This document shows positions 9,863 through 20,689 of a DNA stretch of 64,000 nucleotides, piece by piece. The stretch is from Erythroxylum novogranatense (Eukaryota > Streptophyta > Magnoliopsida > Malpighiales > Erythroxylaceae). Every line of letters begins with the position of its first letter. Position 1 is the first letter of the stretch. The translations under genes were made by a program, and so were the position numbers. Location: positions 63,735,824 through 63,799,823 of the forward strand of contig CM057232.1 in assembly GCA_029891385.1 (NCBI GenBank), read 5' to 3'. The notes under the pieces were generated by a model. That model was not told the origin of the DNA. It saw nothing but the letters and a program-made list of their open reading frames with translations, and made no database searches.

Positions 9863-11602
9863 ATGCTACCTCGTAAAAGGACACGAGTAGTTCTGCAAGG
9901 ATCTGTTGCACCTGACTCTCCGACTAGAGAGGAGAGGGCGATGAGTCGAGAGCCTGGGGATCTTGAGGCTTCAGTAGGGTTAGGCGATGAGCTATCTTGT
10001 CGCGATCTCGTGAGTCGCCGGTTCCGCAGGAGCCAGTGCCTCCACTGGATCTGAGGTTGTTTCAGGCCTTCACTCAGGCGTTTGTTCAGGCTATGGGTCA
10101 GATGCCACAGCCTTGAGGATGTATGGAGCAGTCGACTTCTATGGCACAACAGATCCAGAAGAAGCCGAGACTTGGTTGAGAAATACTGAGAGAGTGCTGG
10201 ATCAGATGGACCGTGAGGATGATGAGAGAGTTGTTTATGCTGCAAGTTTGCTTCAGGGAGATGCCCTGCATTGGTGGGAGACTGTGCCCAGGAGTAAGAT
10301 GAGACCCGTAGAGTTTTCATGGCAGAACTTCTTGGCTGTTTTTAAGAAGAAGTATCTGTCTGAGGTTTACATTCAATGAAGGCGAGGAGTTCCTCGGTCT
10401 CACCTGAGGAGATGACAACAAGTGAGTATGAGCTTCGGTTCACTCAATTGGCGAGGTATGCTTCGAATATGATGTTGAGTGAGGCAGCTAGATGTCGTCG
10501 GTTTGAGTCGGGTCTGCACTTAGCTATCAAAGAGAAGGTGATAGTGCAGAATTTTTGTGACTTCCAGCAGTTAGTTGAGGCAGCTTTGAGGGTGGAAAAT
10601 ATAGAGAATATCAATAGTGCAGTGAACAAGAAGAGAAAGGGTAGAGAGCAGTTCAGGAGGGGAGGTAGCACTAGTACTCCTATGCTAGACAGGAGAGCTA
10701 GGAGCATCCCTGTTCAGTCTGAGGAGAGGAGCAGTGGTGCCAGTCAACCGAGACCGATGAGGACTTTTACTGTTTCTCACCAAGCCTCGACGGTGGGCGG
10801 CAGTAGAAGGGGAGATGGGGACAAGTCATCCGTCCCTAAGTGTGAGCACTACGGCAATTTCCATGGTGGAGAGTGTTACCGATTGACGGGAGCATGTTTC
10901 AATTGTGGACAGAAAGGACACAGGGCCAGAGAGTGTCCTCAGCCGTCCAGGAGAGAGGGATCTCAGATGCAAGCTTCCAGGAGGACAGAGACTGTGGGTC
11001 AAAGGACTGCAACAAAAGTGGGTAGTTCTGATGCAGCCAAGAGAGTGAGTCTTCCAGGTAGACCCAGGGGGCAGGCACCGGCTAGGGTGCTTGCAATGAC
11101 TCGGGAGGATGCAGAGGTCGCTCCAGATGTTGTCACTGGTATGGCTAGATTATTTGCTGATGATGTGCTTGTTTTGATCGATCCAGGTTCTACTCACTCG
11201 TTTGTTTCATCGAGTGGACCTGTGTATGATAGGATTGTGAGCCCATTGGATACTCCGCTGATGGTGAGTACTCCGATCGGTCAGTACATTGTGATTAGTC
11301 AAGTGTTTAGAGGCTGTGAGCTTTGTATTGGTGGAGCACTGCTGGTGGTAGATTTGATGCCACTAAAAATGGGAGGATTGGATGTGATTATGGGTATGGA
11401 CACTTTAGAGAAATACAATGCCCGTTTGGATTGTAAGCAGAAGACAGTGGAATTTGATTTGGGTGATGGCAGAAGAGTGGTGTTTGCTGGGGAAAGAAAA
11501 CTAGTTCCGCCTAGAATTGTTTCAGCTTTGACGGCAGAGAAGATGATGAGAAAGGGATGTGAGGCATTTTTTGGCCTATGTGATAGACTCCAGAGCAGAT
11601 AG
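9863..11602 (+). pseudogene. Gypsy-1 gag and protease, frameshifted
   Basis: The gag start MLPRKRTR at 9863 matches gypsy-2's MPPRKRTR. The frame changes near 10054-10113 and again at 10377 (a TGA after EVYIQ), so gag is in three pieces. Recognisable parts: capsid-like ETWLRNTERVLDQM and LLQGDALHWWE (10160-10280), FTQLARYA (10439), a CCHC zinc knuckle CFNCGQKGHRARECP (10895-10938), then an aspartic protease with LIDPGSTHSF (about 11173-11205) and the GLDVIMGMD flap-side block (11374-11402). Gag packages element RNA and protease matures the polyprotein. The zinc knuckle and protease residues are intact, but the frameshifts prevent one polyprotein. The piece overlaps the RT frame at 11559-11602. 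Confidence 0.85.
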
Positions 11603-12590
11603 AGGGAAGTTAGAGGATATTCCAGTAGTTAGGAAATTCTCGAATGTTTTTCCCGAGAAATTATCAGGACTACCTCCGCCTAGGGAAATTGAGTTTTCCA
11701 TTGAGCTCTTTTCAGGTACTGCACCAATTTCAATTTCGCCCTACCGGATGGCTCCGGCGGAATTGAAAGAGCTTAAGGAGCAGTTAGAGGAGATGTTGGA
11801 GAAGGGGTACGTTAGACCGAGTTCTTCACCTTGGGGAGCTTCGGTCCTATTTGTGAAGAAGAAAGATGGCTCGTTGAGGATGTGTGTGGACTACAGGAAG
11901 CTGAATCAGGTCACTGTGAAGAACAGGTATTTGCTTCCTCGCATTGATGATCTGTTTGATCAATTGCAAGGGGCGAAAGTCTTCTCTAAGATAGACTTGA
12001 GATCGGGTTACCATCAGTTGAGGATTAAGGAGTCGGATGTGCCGAATACTGCTTTCAGGACTCGGTATGGGCATTTTGAGTTTCTGGTTATGCCTTTTGG
12101 ATTGACGAATGCCCCTGCAGCTTTTATGGATTTGATGAATCGAGTTTTTAAGCCATTCTTGGACCAATTTATCATTGTCTTTATTGATGATATATTGGTT
12201 TATTCCAAGAGTGATCGGGAGCATGAAGAGCATTTAAGGATTTCTTTGGAGACTTTGAGGAGGAATGAGCTGTATGCCAAATTTGATAAATGTGAATTTT
12301 GGCTAAGGGAAGTTGCATTTCTTGGACATATGATTTCAGAACAGGGAGTGCATGTGGATCTAAAGAAGATAGAAGCTGTAGTGAATTGGGAAGCCCCGAA
12401 GAATGTAGCAGAAGTGAGGAGTTTTCTGGGTTTGGCAGGTTACTACAGGAGGTTTGTGGAGGGATTCTCTATGATATCTGCTCCGATGACGAAGTTGTTG
12501 ATGAAAAGTCAGAAGTTTGTTTGGAGTGATGAGTGTCAGAGGAGCTTCGAGGAGCTCAAGCACAGATTGACGGAAGGGCATGGAGAGGGA
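11559..12590 (+). pseudogene. Gypsy-1 reverse transcriptase
   Basis: Ty3/gypsy RT with intact-looking motifs: [34 protein letters not shown] (11806-11855), [15 protein letters not shown] (11983-12027), [12 protein letters not shown] (12092-12127), catalytic FIDDILVYS (12179-12206) and the thumb/connection block [17 protein letters not shown] (12425-12473). The frame runs without a stop to about 12580, where the sequence jumps from KHRLTE to integrase (GMERDVAE, read in another frame). The whole RNase H domain is missing, so the enzyme could not finish DNA synthesis alone. It is shifted relative to the gag-protease frame. Confidence 0.88.
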
Positions 12591-13771
12591 TGTAGCAGAG
12601 TTTGTGAGTAAGTGTCTAGTGTGTCAGCAAGTCAAGGCTGAACACCAGGCACCTTCAGGCATGTTGAGGCCATTGCCCATCCCGAAATGAAAGTGGCGAA
12701 GAGTGACCATGGATTTTCTGATGGGTTTGCCTAAGACCAGTAGGAGGCATGATGCCATATGAGTTATTGTGGATCGATTGACGAAGTCAGCTCACTTCTT
12801 GGCGATCAAGCAGATTGATTCTTTGCATGTGCTAGCAAAGAAGTATATTGATGAGATAGTGAGGTTGCATGAGATTCCAGATTCCATAGTTTCTGATAGA
12901 GACCCTCGGTTTACTTCGAGGTTTTGGGGGAGTTTGCAGGAAGCTTTGGGGACTAAGCTGCATTTTAGTACGACTTTTCATCCTCAGACGGATGGTCAAT
13001 CTGAGAGGACTATTCAGACTCTTGAGGGGATGCTCAGGGCTTGTGTGATAGATTTTAAGGGAGCTTAGGATGAACATTTGCCATTGGTCGAATTCGCTTA
13101 TAATAATTCATCCATTCGAGCATTCAGATGGCTCCATATGAGGCATTGTATGGCAGGAGGTGTAGGACTTCGATTTGTTGGGATGAAGAAGGAGAGAAGA
13201 AACTGGTAGGACCAGAGTTGATTCAGATGACGGTTGAGAAAGTCAATCTAGTTAAGCAGCGACTTAAGGCAGCACAGGATAGGATGAAGAGTTATGTTGA
13301 TGCTCACCGAAAGAAGATGGAGTATGAAGTCGGTGAAAAGGTGTTCCTTAAGACATCTCCTTGGAAAGGAGCGTTGAGGTTTGGCAAGAAAGGTAAGTTG
13401 AGTCCGAGGTATGTGGGTCCTTATGAAATCCTTGAGAGGATTGGGCCACTCGCCTACAGGTTGGCGTTACCTCCAGAATTGTCGCAGATCCACGATGTCT
13501 TCCATGTTTCCATGCTGAGGAGGTATAGATCGGATCCTTCTCATATCATTCAGACTAGTGATGTTCAGTTAAGAGATGATTTGAGCTATGAGGAACTTCC
13601 AGTGGAAATTTTGGATACCAAGGAAAAAGTCCTCAGGAATAAGACAGTTTAGCTAGTCAAAGTCCTGTGGAGGAACCATTCGGTAGAGGAGGCTACATGG
13701 GAGCCATTGGAAGCCATGAAGGAGAAGTATCCGCATCTCTTCGATGATTCAGGTAATAATTTCGAGGACGA
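12583..13771 (+). pseudogene. Gypsy-1 integrase and chromodomain, broken
   Basis: Starts abruptly inside the HHCC region ([16 protein letters not shown]; the two His are deleted). The catalytic core carries TMDFLMGLPKTS, DRDPRF and [10 protein letters not shown], supplying D, D and E. In-frame stops fall before KWRR (~12690), after HDAI (~12760) and before DEHLP (~13066), and a frameshift lies near 13105. The C-terminal part reads without a stop to ~13650 (MAPYEALYGRRCRT, FHVSMLRRY), then one stop and the chromodomain-like LVKVLWRNHSVEEATWE (~13653-13703). In Tekay-type chromoviruses this tail targets heterochromatin. Non-functional here. Confidence 0.85.
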
Positions 13772-13780
13772 ATTTTTTTT

Positions 13781-13794
13781 TAGAGGGGGAGAAA
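13781..13794 (+). other. Polypurine tract, gypsy-1
   Basis: TAGAGGGGGAGAAA directly before the 3' LTR start TGTTGG, in the position expected for plus-strand priming. Confidence 0.85.
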
Positions 13795-14092
13795 TGTTGG
13801 ACCCCGATTTTTTTTGATGTCATTAAGCATGAATTGTGTTAATTATGTGATTAAGGCTTAGTTTGATTTAAATTGAGAGTGTTAGTGGATAATTGAGATT
13901 TATTTGAGTTTAATGTGGTTTAGGGCATTTTAGTCCTTGTGGTTCCCTTTAGGCTTAAGAAAAGAAAGAATTAGAAAGAAAGAAAGGGAAAGGAAAGAAA
14001 GAAGAGAAAAGAGAGGGGAGAGTGTCGTAGCTTGAGGAAGAAGAGAAGAATCGATTCTTGTGGATTTTCGACAGATTTGAGGCGATTCCCTG

Positions 14093-14787
14093 GTAAGTAC
14101 GAGTTCATTCCTTTGTGTTGTAGCTAGATTAAACCTTAAGATGAAGTGAATATGTAAGAATCGGTGATTTAGGGTTTTGGGGAAAAATGGTTAGAAATCC
14201 TTGGGTTGTTGAGTTTATGATGGATTGGAAGGTTAGAATGGGTTAGAAGTGTAGTAGAGGACTTGATCTATTGTTTAGAGTTGTTGTTTTTGCAAATGGG
14301 AAGGATTAAAGTTGGAAAATGGTGGAAAGTCAGGTTTCGGAGTCGTTCTCCAGGCTCGCACGTCGCGACGTGCGAATTTGCAGTCGCCGCGACGTGCGGA
14401 GGTGTGGTCTTCACCACGGTGCACACTTATGTGCACGCCGCGGCGAGCGCGGGCTGTTTGCAGCGACTAGCGTGGCTTTCTTCGTGGCGAGCAAAGTCTT
14501 CATCTCGACGAACGTGCCTTCGTCGCGGCGACCGCCCTGTTTCCAGCAAAGATGAAGTTTGATATTTTGGGCATATCTTTTGCTATAGATGTCCATATGA
14601 GGTGATTTTGGATTCGAGATAAAGGACTACAAGTTTTATGAAGTAGAGAAGTTCGATCATTGCCTCTTAGGATTCGGGGAATTAGATGGAAGTCGAGCGT
14701 AGATTGTTAGTGTTAGCGTTTTCGTTTTGCGAAGCTTATTGAATATTTCTTTTGACTGTTATTGATTTGGGACTTGATTTGCTATAG
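14093..14787 (+). promoter_or_regulatory. Putative leader intron in gypsy-1 3' LTR
   Basis: Counterpart of 6781-7463, with donor GTAAGTACG and acceptor GATTTGCTATAG both preserved. Confidence 0.35.
14343..14545 (+). repeat. CpG-rich dyad cluster in gypsy-1 3' LTR
   Basis: Cores TCGCGA (14363), CCGCGA (14387), CCGCGG (14438), TCGTGG (14482) and TCGCGG (14523), plus two GTGCAC palindromes at about 14419 and 14431. Relative to the 5' LTR it has an extra piece around CACGGTGCACACTTATGTG. Surrounding LTR sequence is nearly unchanged. Confidence 0.75.
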
Positions 14788-15902
14788 GAAACCAAGCCGA
14801 CCTGATTCCATCGTAAGAGGAAGGACATCAGTGAGTCGGATACTCAGTGATATTAGGTGGGTAATGTATTTATAGTTGTTGTGTGATTAGGCAAATTCTT
14901 GCCTATGTGTGAATATATGTTATATGTTATGTATGTTTAAATAGATAATTTTGGTTTTATATACCTTGAAAGAAGCATGAGAATATGAGTATGAGCATGT
15001 TATGCCTCGATTTCGGTCATGACATTTTGAATAAATGAGAAGCATGAAAACATACCATTTGACAAAATGATTCTGAGCATGATTATGTGCTTTTGTTTGG
15101 GCGAGAGTGGAACCATTTCGTTAAGTGGCGCACGTCGACAAGAGCCTTCTCCCGGCTGCCCGCTTGTGGCCTATGAGCTCCGAATGGACTCATTTCGTTC
15201 AGGGTGTAAACTTCACTTTCTCCCTTTTGTTTCCATGGAACCCTCGAGCCATTGTAATGTGCATTGCATATTCGAATTATTCATTGTGAAGCATACTTTG
15301 TGACATATTTGTGAGTTGAATTAACTATGCTGAATGCGTGTATTATTGGCTTAGCATGTAAGAGCTAGAATTGATGTAAGCACTTATATAATATATATTC
15401 ATTCATATGCTTGAATTTGTGTTAGTTGCTGATGGCTATAATTATATTAGTCACTGAGCTACGTAGCTCAACCCACTATTTTGCTCCTCAGGTGCAACTC
15501 AGGACATCAGTTGATCCTTGCCAGGCATCGAAGAACCCCGCAGTAGTTAAAGATCATTGTATTAAGTTAGTATTTTAGCTGGCCCTCCGAGCATGTCATC
15601 ATGGAGCATATTTCATGTATTTTGGATTTAGACTTATTTGTATTATGTATGGTTGATAACACTTGTTGAACTTCTTTGGATTGTAATGGCATGAAGCCCT
15701 TGGCTTATGGGGTATTTATTGCATAGTTCGAATGATTGGGCGTATGATATTCGTGTGTAAAATTTTTACATGTGCGAATCGACTTTTGTATGGATGTTGG
15801 GATCGGGTCCGATGTTTTGGGTAGCCCGTCACAGGCGCAGCCCGATGGGCCACCTTGGGAACAGGGTTCCGAGGCCCGGGACCCATGGATCTGCAACATA
15901 AT

Positions 15903-17470
15903 TGATATGTGTTTAATTGTTGATGCATTTAATTATTTATACTTAGCGATTAATCACACAAAAATGCTTAAGATACTCACTTTGATTCATATATGATTTT
16001 AGGTACAATTTGGAAGCAAATAAATTAAAGTGAGTCTAAAGTGTTGCGTTTGGGTTATTTTATGAAGATCAATATTTACTTGTCTTTATGGAGCAAGAAG
16101 AAGAAAATTAAAAGATAAGATAAATATAAAGAAGACTAAAGAAGAAATAAGCCAAGGGACGATTTAACTAAGACGACAACGTTAAGAGCAACAGAAGGAC
16201 TTGCATAAATGCATGTAGCGTTCTAGGAAATGCATGATACACATGCATACGCTGCATTACGCAGCATCCCAGAGCACAAAAGGAAGATTTTAAGGAGGTG
16301 ATGTTATTTGTCAAATCATGCAATAGTAGATGCTATAGTGATGAGAAGGGTTGTGACTTAGAACTGCTGCGACTTGAAGCTACGTTGGCTTGAAGCTGCA
16401 GCGGCTTGGCTGGTTGGAGGCATGAAGATAGGCACAGATATGAGAAGCATGAACAGTTGAATTAATAAGAAACCCCCAATCTTATTTGTCCCATCAAGGG
16501 AATAGTGAGTAGAACAGTGAAGGCATTGGAGGCGTGAAGAGAGGCACAGTGAGAGGTGTGAGAAGCTTGCGATAGTGAATAGAAATTAAGGGATTTTTAG
16601 CTAGGGATTAAAATAGGGATGAAGCATTTTTTGGCATCTCGATGTCAATTCAGAGGTCACATCAACACTGACAACCTAGGTTAAGTATTTTTTTTATTAT
16701 TTTGTTATTTCTTTCTCTCATTAGGAATTAATTGTGTTATTTTATATTAATTGATTTGGGTATTGTGTATGGATAATCAGATTTTCATTATTATTTAGTT
16801 ATTTGTGTATGAACCCATTGGGTATTATGAGATGATGATTTTAATGCGTTCTTTGAATCGTTAATTGCAAACCCATTGTTAGAATTTTGATATAATCCGT
16901 AATTGTTATATTAAAATTCATACGTAGCAACTAATGATTTGTAATCATTAGGGATAACATGAACTAAGTTAAATGACGCATCGTATGTGGTTTTTGCCTT
17001 GATTAATCAACTTTTCTAATCCATAATGTTACTGCCTAATTAAATCTAGAGATTGTATCCTAGGTTGTTCAGTGGTTAGGTTTAATTAATGATCATATCT
17101 TGATTAAACAAAAACTAAGGAAAAACTAGAGTTAATTGTTAATCTATGATTAATAGTTGCTAGGAGAGGTTAGAGAACAAAAAATTAATGAAATATGCTT
17201 AATTAGGGTATAGGCTGAGTTTGAACCAAAGAACTGGGTCCCTATCGAATTCCCCACCTTTATCAATTTTTGCATGTTTTTTTAATTTATTTTTATTAGT
17301 TAGTTTTATTTTATTTTCTTCTTTCAAAATCCAAAACTCCCTTTTTAATAAACACCAGTTAATTTCATTCCATAAACATTACACATACTCTCTTGCCAGA
17401 TCGACCTAGACTCGTCACTACTATAGTAGTATAGTTATTTTATTTTAACTAGCGTTACAATGCGCAGTCA
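15903..17470 (+). repeat. Athila/Tat-like LTR
   Basis: Begins TGATATGTGTTTAATTG four bases after gypsy-1 and ends GCAGTCA, directly before an Athila/Tat-type primer site. It has TG...CA ends and is 1.57 kb. It contains an imperfect internal repeat (GGAGGCATGAAGATAGGCAC at 16422 against GGAGGCGTGAAGAGAGGCAC near 16530). Its first ~580 bp were copied into gypsy-1's 5' LTR. The matching right-hand LTR is not in the window. Confidence 0.7.
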
Positions 17471-17472
17471 AA

Positions 17473-17493
17473 TTTTGGCAGAGTTGTTGGGGA
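17473..17493 (+). other. Degenerate Athila/Tat-type primer-binding site
   Basis: TTTTGGCAGAGTTGTTGGGG and one further A resemble the canonical site of plant Athila/Tat elements. Most mismatches fall where the canonical sequence has C or G in CpG context, consistent with age. Confidence 0.7.
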
Positions 17494-18229
17494 GTGCAGT
17501 GTTTTAGTTTTTTTGTGTGATTTAATTGGTGTTTTGTATATATTTGTTCGTGATTAATTTCTTTTCATTCATTTGGTGATCTTTTCTTTTTTTTATTTTG
17601 TGTTTGAAAAAAAATTCGATATGGACAGAAGTAATTTTTTTTTATAACTCATATTCTCAATCCTATAACAATGTTTGGACTGATCAACATAACTTTTTGT
17701 TATGGATGGGATAATAACTAGAATTATTTCCATGATAGTCTACAAGACACACAACAATTCTCATACAGACCAGAAGCTTCTTATCACGACTCTGATCCAT
17801 CTCTAGAACAGTTGAATAATATTTTAAAAGCTAATACTTTGCAAATGTAGTAGAATACTCTACAGTTCCATAAGGATGGAGGGCAATTTCCAAGAAACAC
17901 ACGGTCTAGTGCCCAAGATTCGAAGAGCTAATGATTCAGTTTCTTCTTTAGAAGAACTTGTTAATAATATTGTTGCTAACAATTTGCAATTTCTATAGGA
18001 TATGCAGCGATTTCAACAAAATATGCAACAACAATTGCAAGAATTTTGACAAGAGACAAAAACAAGCCAGTAGAGGATGGAGCACCTAATGGGTCAGATG
18101 ACAATAAGTCTTGGTTGCCTAGAATCACAAAGCGAAGAGGACCAGCCGTATTAACCTGAGGTGCACCCAATGGACGTTTGTGCGGAAACATTGTAAAGTG
18201 ATGAGGAGCTTAAGAATTTTGAGGTCAAC
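17494..18229 (+). pseudogene. Athila/Tat-like leader and gag start, split by gypsy-2
   Basis: After a T-rich leader, a decayed frame begins near 17620 (MDRSN-like) and continues with SLQDTQQFSYRPEAS-type sequence, a Q-rich DMQRFQQNMQQQLQEF (about 18000-18047), then MEHLMGQMTISLGCLESQ (18080-18133). An LGQM-x-ISxLESQ block is typical of plant Athila/Tat gag. Several stops (TAG, TGA, TAA) break it. Reading stops at FEVN, where gypsy-2 is inserted with TCAAC duplicated at 18225-18229 and 41411-41415; the frame resumes at 41416. Confidence 0.65.
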
Positions 18230-18343
18230 TGTTGGACCTCGTTTCCGGAGCCCAACATCGGACATGAAAGTGTGGTGCGCGATGCGTGCGAAGAAACATA
18301 TAAATGAATAGAAAGAGAGGAAATTCCCTCGGAAGCACAAGGG

Positions 18344-18530
18344 GCGTCGCCGTGGCGTGAGATGTCTTGCCGCGACGAGCCCTCTTGGCTTGCCATGCCG
18401 CAGCAAGCGATGACGCCCTCGTCGCGGCGAGCAGAAGGGTTCTCGCCGCGACGAACGAAGCAGCTCTCGCCGCGACGAACCCTTCATGCGGCTTCGCCGC
18501 GGCGAGCAGGCTGCCTCGTCGCGGCGTCCG
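18344..18530 (-). repeat. CpG-rich dyad cluster in gypsy-2 LTR
   Basis: Eight cores (CCGTGG, CCGCGA, CCGCAG, TCGCGG, CCGCGA, CCGCGA, CCGCGG, TCGCGG) start at 18350, 18370, 18398, 18422, 18446, 18470, 18497 and 18519, i.e. spacing 20-28 bp. In the other LTR (25650-25850) the same positions are kept, but several cores are swapped between CCGCGA and CCGCGG or have lost a CpG. Confidence 0.8.
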
Positions 18531-19669
18531 CATCCTTCGGTCCACAGTGGATAAAACCTGAAACTTTTCTCATTTTTATTAAATCAACCCATCCCAAAAC
18601 TTACTACATACACTCATCAAACTTCCAAATGATTCAATGCGAAAGATCAACAACATATCTCATTAATATCTAAAAGATGAGTTTTACAAAGCTTTAATAA
18701 CATTTCAAACGAAATTACAACTTTGTAGTTCAAGAGTCAAAAATACAAAATACCCTTGAACTAATAAAAATTGAAATGAAACTAAAGCCTTGACTTCCAA
18801 AAGTACAACTTGAAAATACATAAATATAATAAATCGGAGTGATGCCATAACCTTTGACTTACTCAGTCTCTTGCTCGTCACCTGAAAGGGGAGAGTAAAG
18901 GGAGTGAGCTATAAAGCTCGTGGGAACACATTTATAATACAGAGATAAGCAAAACTATTTAAAAGATAACTCATTGCCGTGGTGCACCTTGAAATCATAC
19001 TAATTGAGCATGAGAATTGTCAACAAAAAAATGCTTGATTGATAACAATTCATGAGTAAAGTTCAAAACATGCATGCATGAAACATAACAATAGATCATA
19101 AGCTCATAACATAGCCAAATGGTTTGGGTTAGTCTGGGTTCATGACGTACTACACATTCCCATCGAAATGGTTATGTGTAGTCGTAGTTTCTTGAGGGAG
19201 TCCTGGTGGGGAGCTCCGTGCCATTAGCGGGCAGGCGGGAGAAGCCTTTTCATGGTAAACGTGCACGTGAAGGTTCTTAGGACTACCACAAACCCACATA
19301 ACATGCATGATTCACAGTCTTGAAAACTTGATTGCCAAACTGGCACTTGCTTGTAAACTTGCTTTTCATACATTTCGTAAAATATGATTTCATGTGCATG
19401 TATTCTTGAAAAGAGAAAACCCTTTTGAAACCTTTTTATAAATCATGAATGCAAATCATATAGCAACCTATAATCATTTCACAATAGCAAATGAGACAAC
19501 ATTGATGATGCAATTAGGAATCATTAAATCTTTCTTGATTTGAACAAAACAATGAGTGACTTATTTACTCTATTATAAATGTGAACCCACCTTGCGTTCC
19601 TTGCTTATGAACTTGTTTAGGAATGCCTCTCCTCTTGATCCTCTTGCTCCTCTTGCCTCACTTGATTTC

Positions 19670-20280
19670 CTTAACCAAATAGCTAAGATTCCAATCAATT
19701 TGGTGTAGAAATCGGAAAGTCATACTTTAATAATTCAAACTATAACTAAAGTTGAACCAAAAATTCTATACTTAATTTCCATCCAAAATTTGACATTCTT
19801 AGAGACTGATTCAGAACTTTATGTCTTCATAAAACTTGTATATCTATGTCTCTAGTTTACAACGCATCAACAATCACCTCATTTGAACATCTATATCAAA
19901 AGTTATGCCCAAAATACCAAAATATATCGCTGCAAGAAATTGGCCGCTCACTGAGGCGAGAAAACTGGAACGCGTCGCAACGAGGACATGGGCGCGCCAC
20001 GACGAACGAGCCCAGAAATCTCCCGTAACTTGTTTTTCTCACTTTCTTCAACGCTAATCCTCCCATCCTTCAATTCTAACACATCTAAACCCTAAATCAT
20101 GACTTAAACTTCATTTCTAAGCTCATTACAAACTTAAAAACAAATACAAACACAACATGATCATCAACCCTAAGAGATTTAACCACTTTTCCATAAACTT
20201 CTCCACAACCGAAACCTACCCATTCTAAGCTATTCTAGGGTTTCATCCAACCAAAATAAGAAGAAAAGAGCTTATCTTAC
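19670..20280 (-). promoter_or_regulatory. Putative leader intron in gypsy-2 LTR
   Basis: Minus-strand donor GTAAGATAAG at 20280 (GTAAGTTAAG at 41031 in the other LTR) and acceptor ATTTGGTTAAG|GAAATC at 19670, where gypsy-1 has TTTGCTATAG|GAAACC. The parallel placement in two families supports a conserved feature. No RNA evidence. Confidence 0.4.
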
Positions 20281-20658
20281 TTGATGATGCTTTGATTCCT
20301 TTAAAATCTTCAAACCTAGCTTTCCTCTTTTTCTCTTCTTCTTCCTCTCTTCCACGACACTCTCTTCTTTCCCGCTTCTTTTTATTTTTCTTCTTCTATT
20401 TTCTTTCACTTAAGCCTAAAAGAATGAGCAAGGACTATAATGCCCCTCTATGCAAGCCTTAAACCTCTTACCCTTAAGTGATTTTCCATGTTTGCCCTTA
20501 TACAATTTTACTTCTTCATTTTTCACTTACACCATACTATACTCTAATTTAATTTTAATTTTCCACTAACACTTCCAAGAAAATTAACTATGCAATAAAT
20601 CATACCATCAACATAATTCATGCTTAATAACATCAAATAAAGAAATCTGGGCCCAACA

Positions 20659-20672
20659 TTTCTCCCCCTCTT
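20659..20672 (-). other. Polypurine tract, gypsy-2
   Basis: On the minus strand AAGAGGGGGAGAAA directly precedes the LTR start TGTTGGGCC; near-identical to gypsy-1's tract. Confidence 0.85.
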
Positions 20673-20689
20673 AAAAGAATTTCGTTCTC

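Larger units (their letters stand above)
6479..15898 (+). mobile_element. Gypsy-1: Ty3/gypsy chromovirus (Tekay/Del-like), defective
   Basis: Plus-strand element with a composite 5' LTR (6479-9690), primer site 9695-9706, gag-pol remnants 9863-13771, purine tract 13781-13794 and 3' LTR 13795-15898. The order PR-RT-(RNase H deleted)-IN-chromodomain is Ty3/gypsy, and the C-terminal VEEATWE block marks a chromovirus of the Tekay/Del type. The left flank is a copia remnant; the right flank is an Athila-like LTR starting at 15903. The 5-bp word before the element, CAACA (6474-6478), recurs at 15894-15898, but the latter probably lies within the LTR end, so a true target duplication is not proven. 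Confidence 0.85.
13795..15898 (+). repeat. Gypsy-1 3' LTR (copy c)
   Basis: ~2.1 kb, starts TGTTGGACCCC and ends near CTGCAACA. It carries the same landmarks as the 5' LTR: purine tract at 13967-14020, donor-like GTAAGTACG at 14093, dyad cluster 14343-14545, module 14562-14643 and acceptor-like GCTATAG at 14787. The end differs from copy b by about 10 extra bases (ATGGATCTGC) before AACA, so 15898 is my best boundary but 15885 (ending CCCA) is possible. Confidence 0.8.
18230..20658 (-). repeat. Gypsy-2 LTR, intact copy (3' LTR)
   Basis: On the plus strand it starts TGTTGGACCTCG and ends GGGCCCAACA. Sense-strand (minus) order: purine-rich exon-like tract (20400-20320), donor GTAAGATAAG at 20280, a residual CpG patch (20015-19930), module with CATAACTTTT (19915-19815), acceptor-like TTGGTTAAG at 19670, then the main dyad cluster (18530-18344) near the LTR end. 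Confidence 0.92.

Noticed and set aside
6474..15898. CAACA as target duplication of gypsy-1
   Set aside because: The right-hand CAACA is most likely part of the LTR end (compare CCCAACA at 9690), and the flanks are different elements, so it is not convincing.
18125..18561. R/A-rich open frames on both strands
   Set aside because: Same cause as in gypsy-1: GC-rich cluster in an LTR, not conserved as protein between the two LTR copies.
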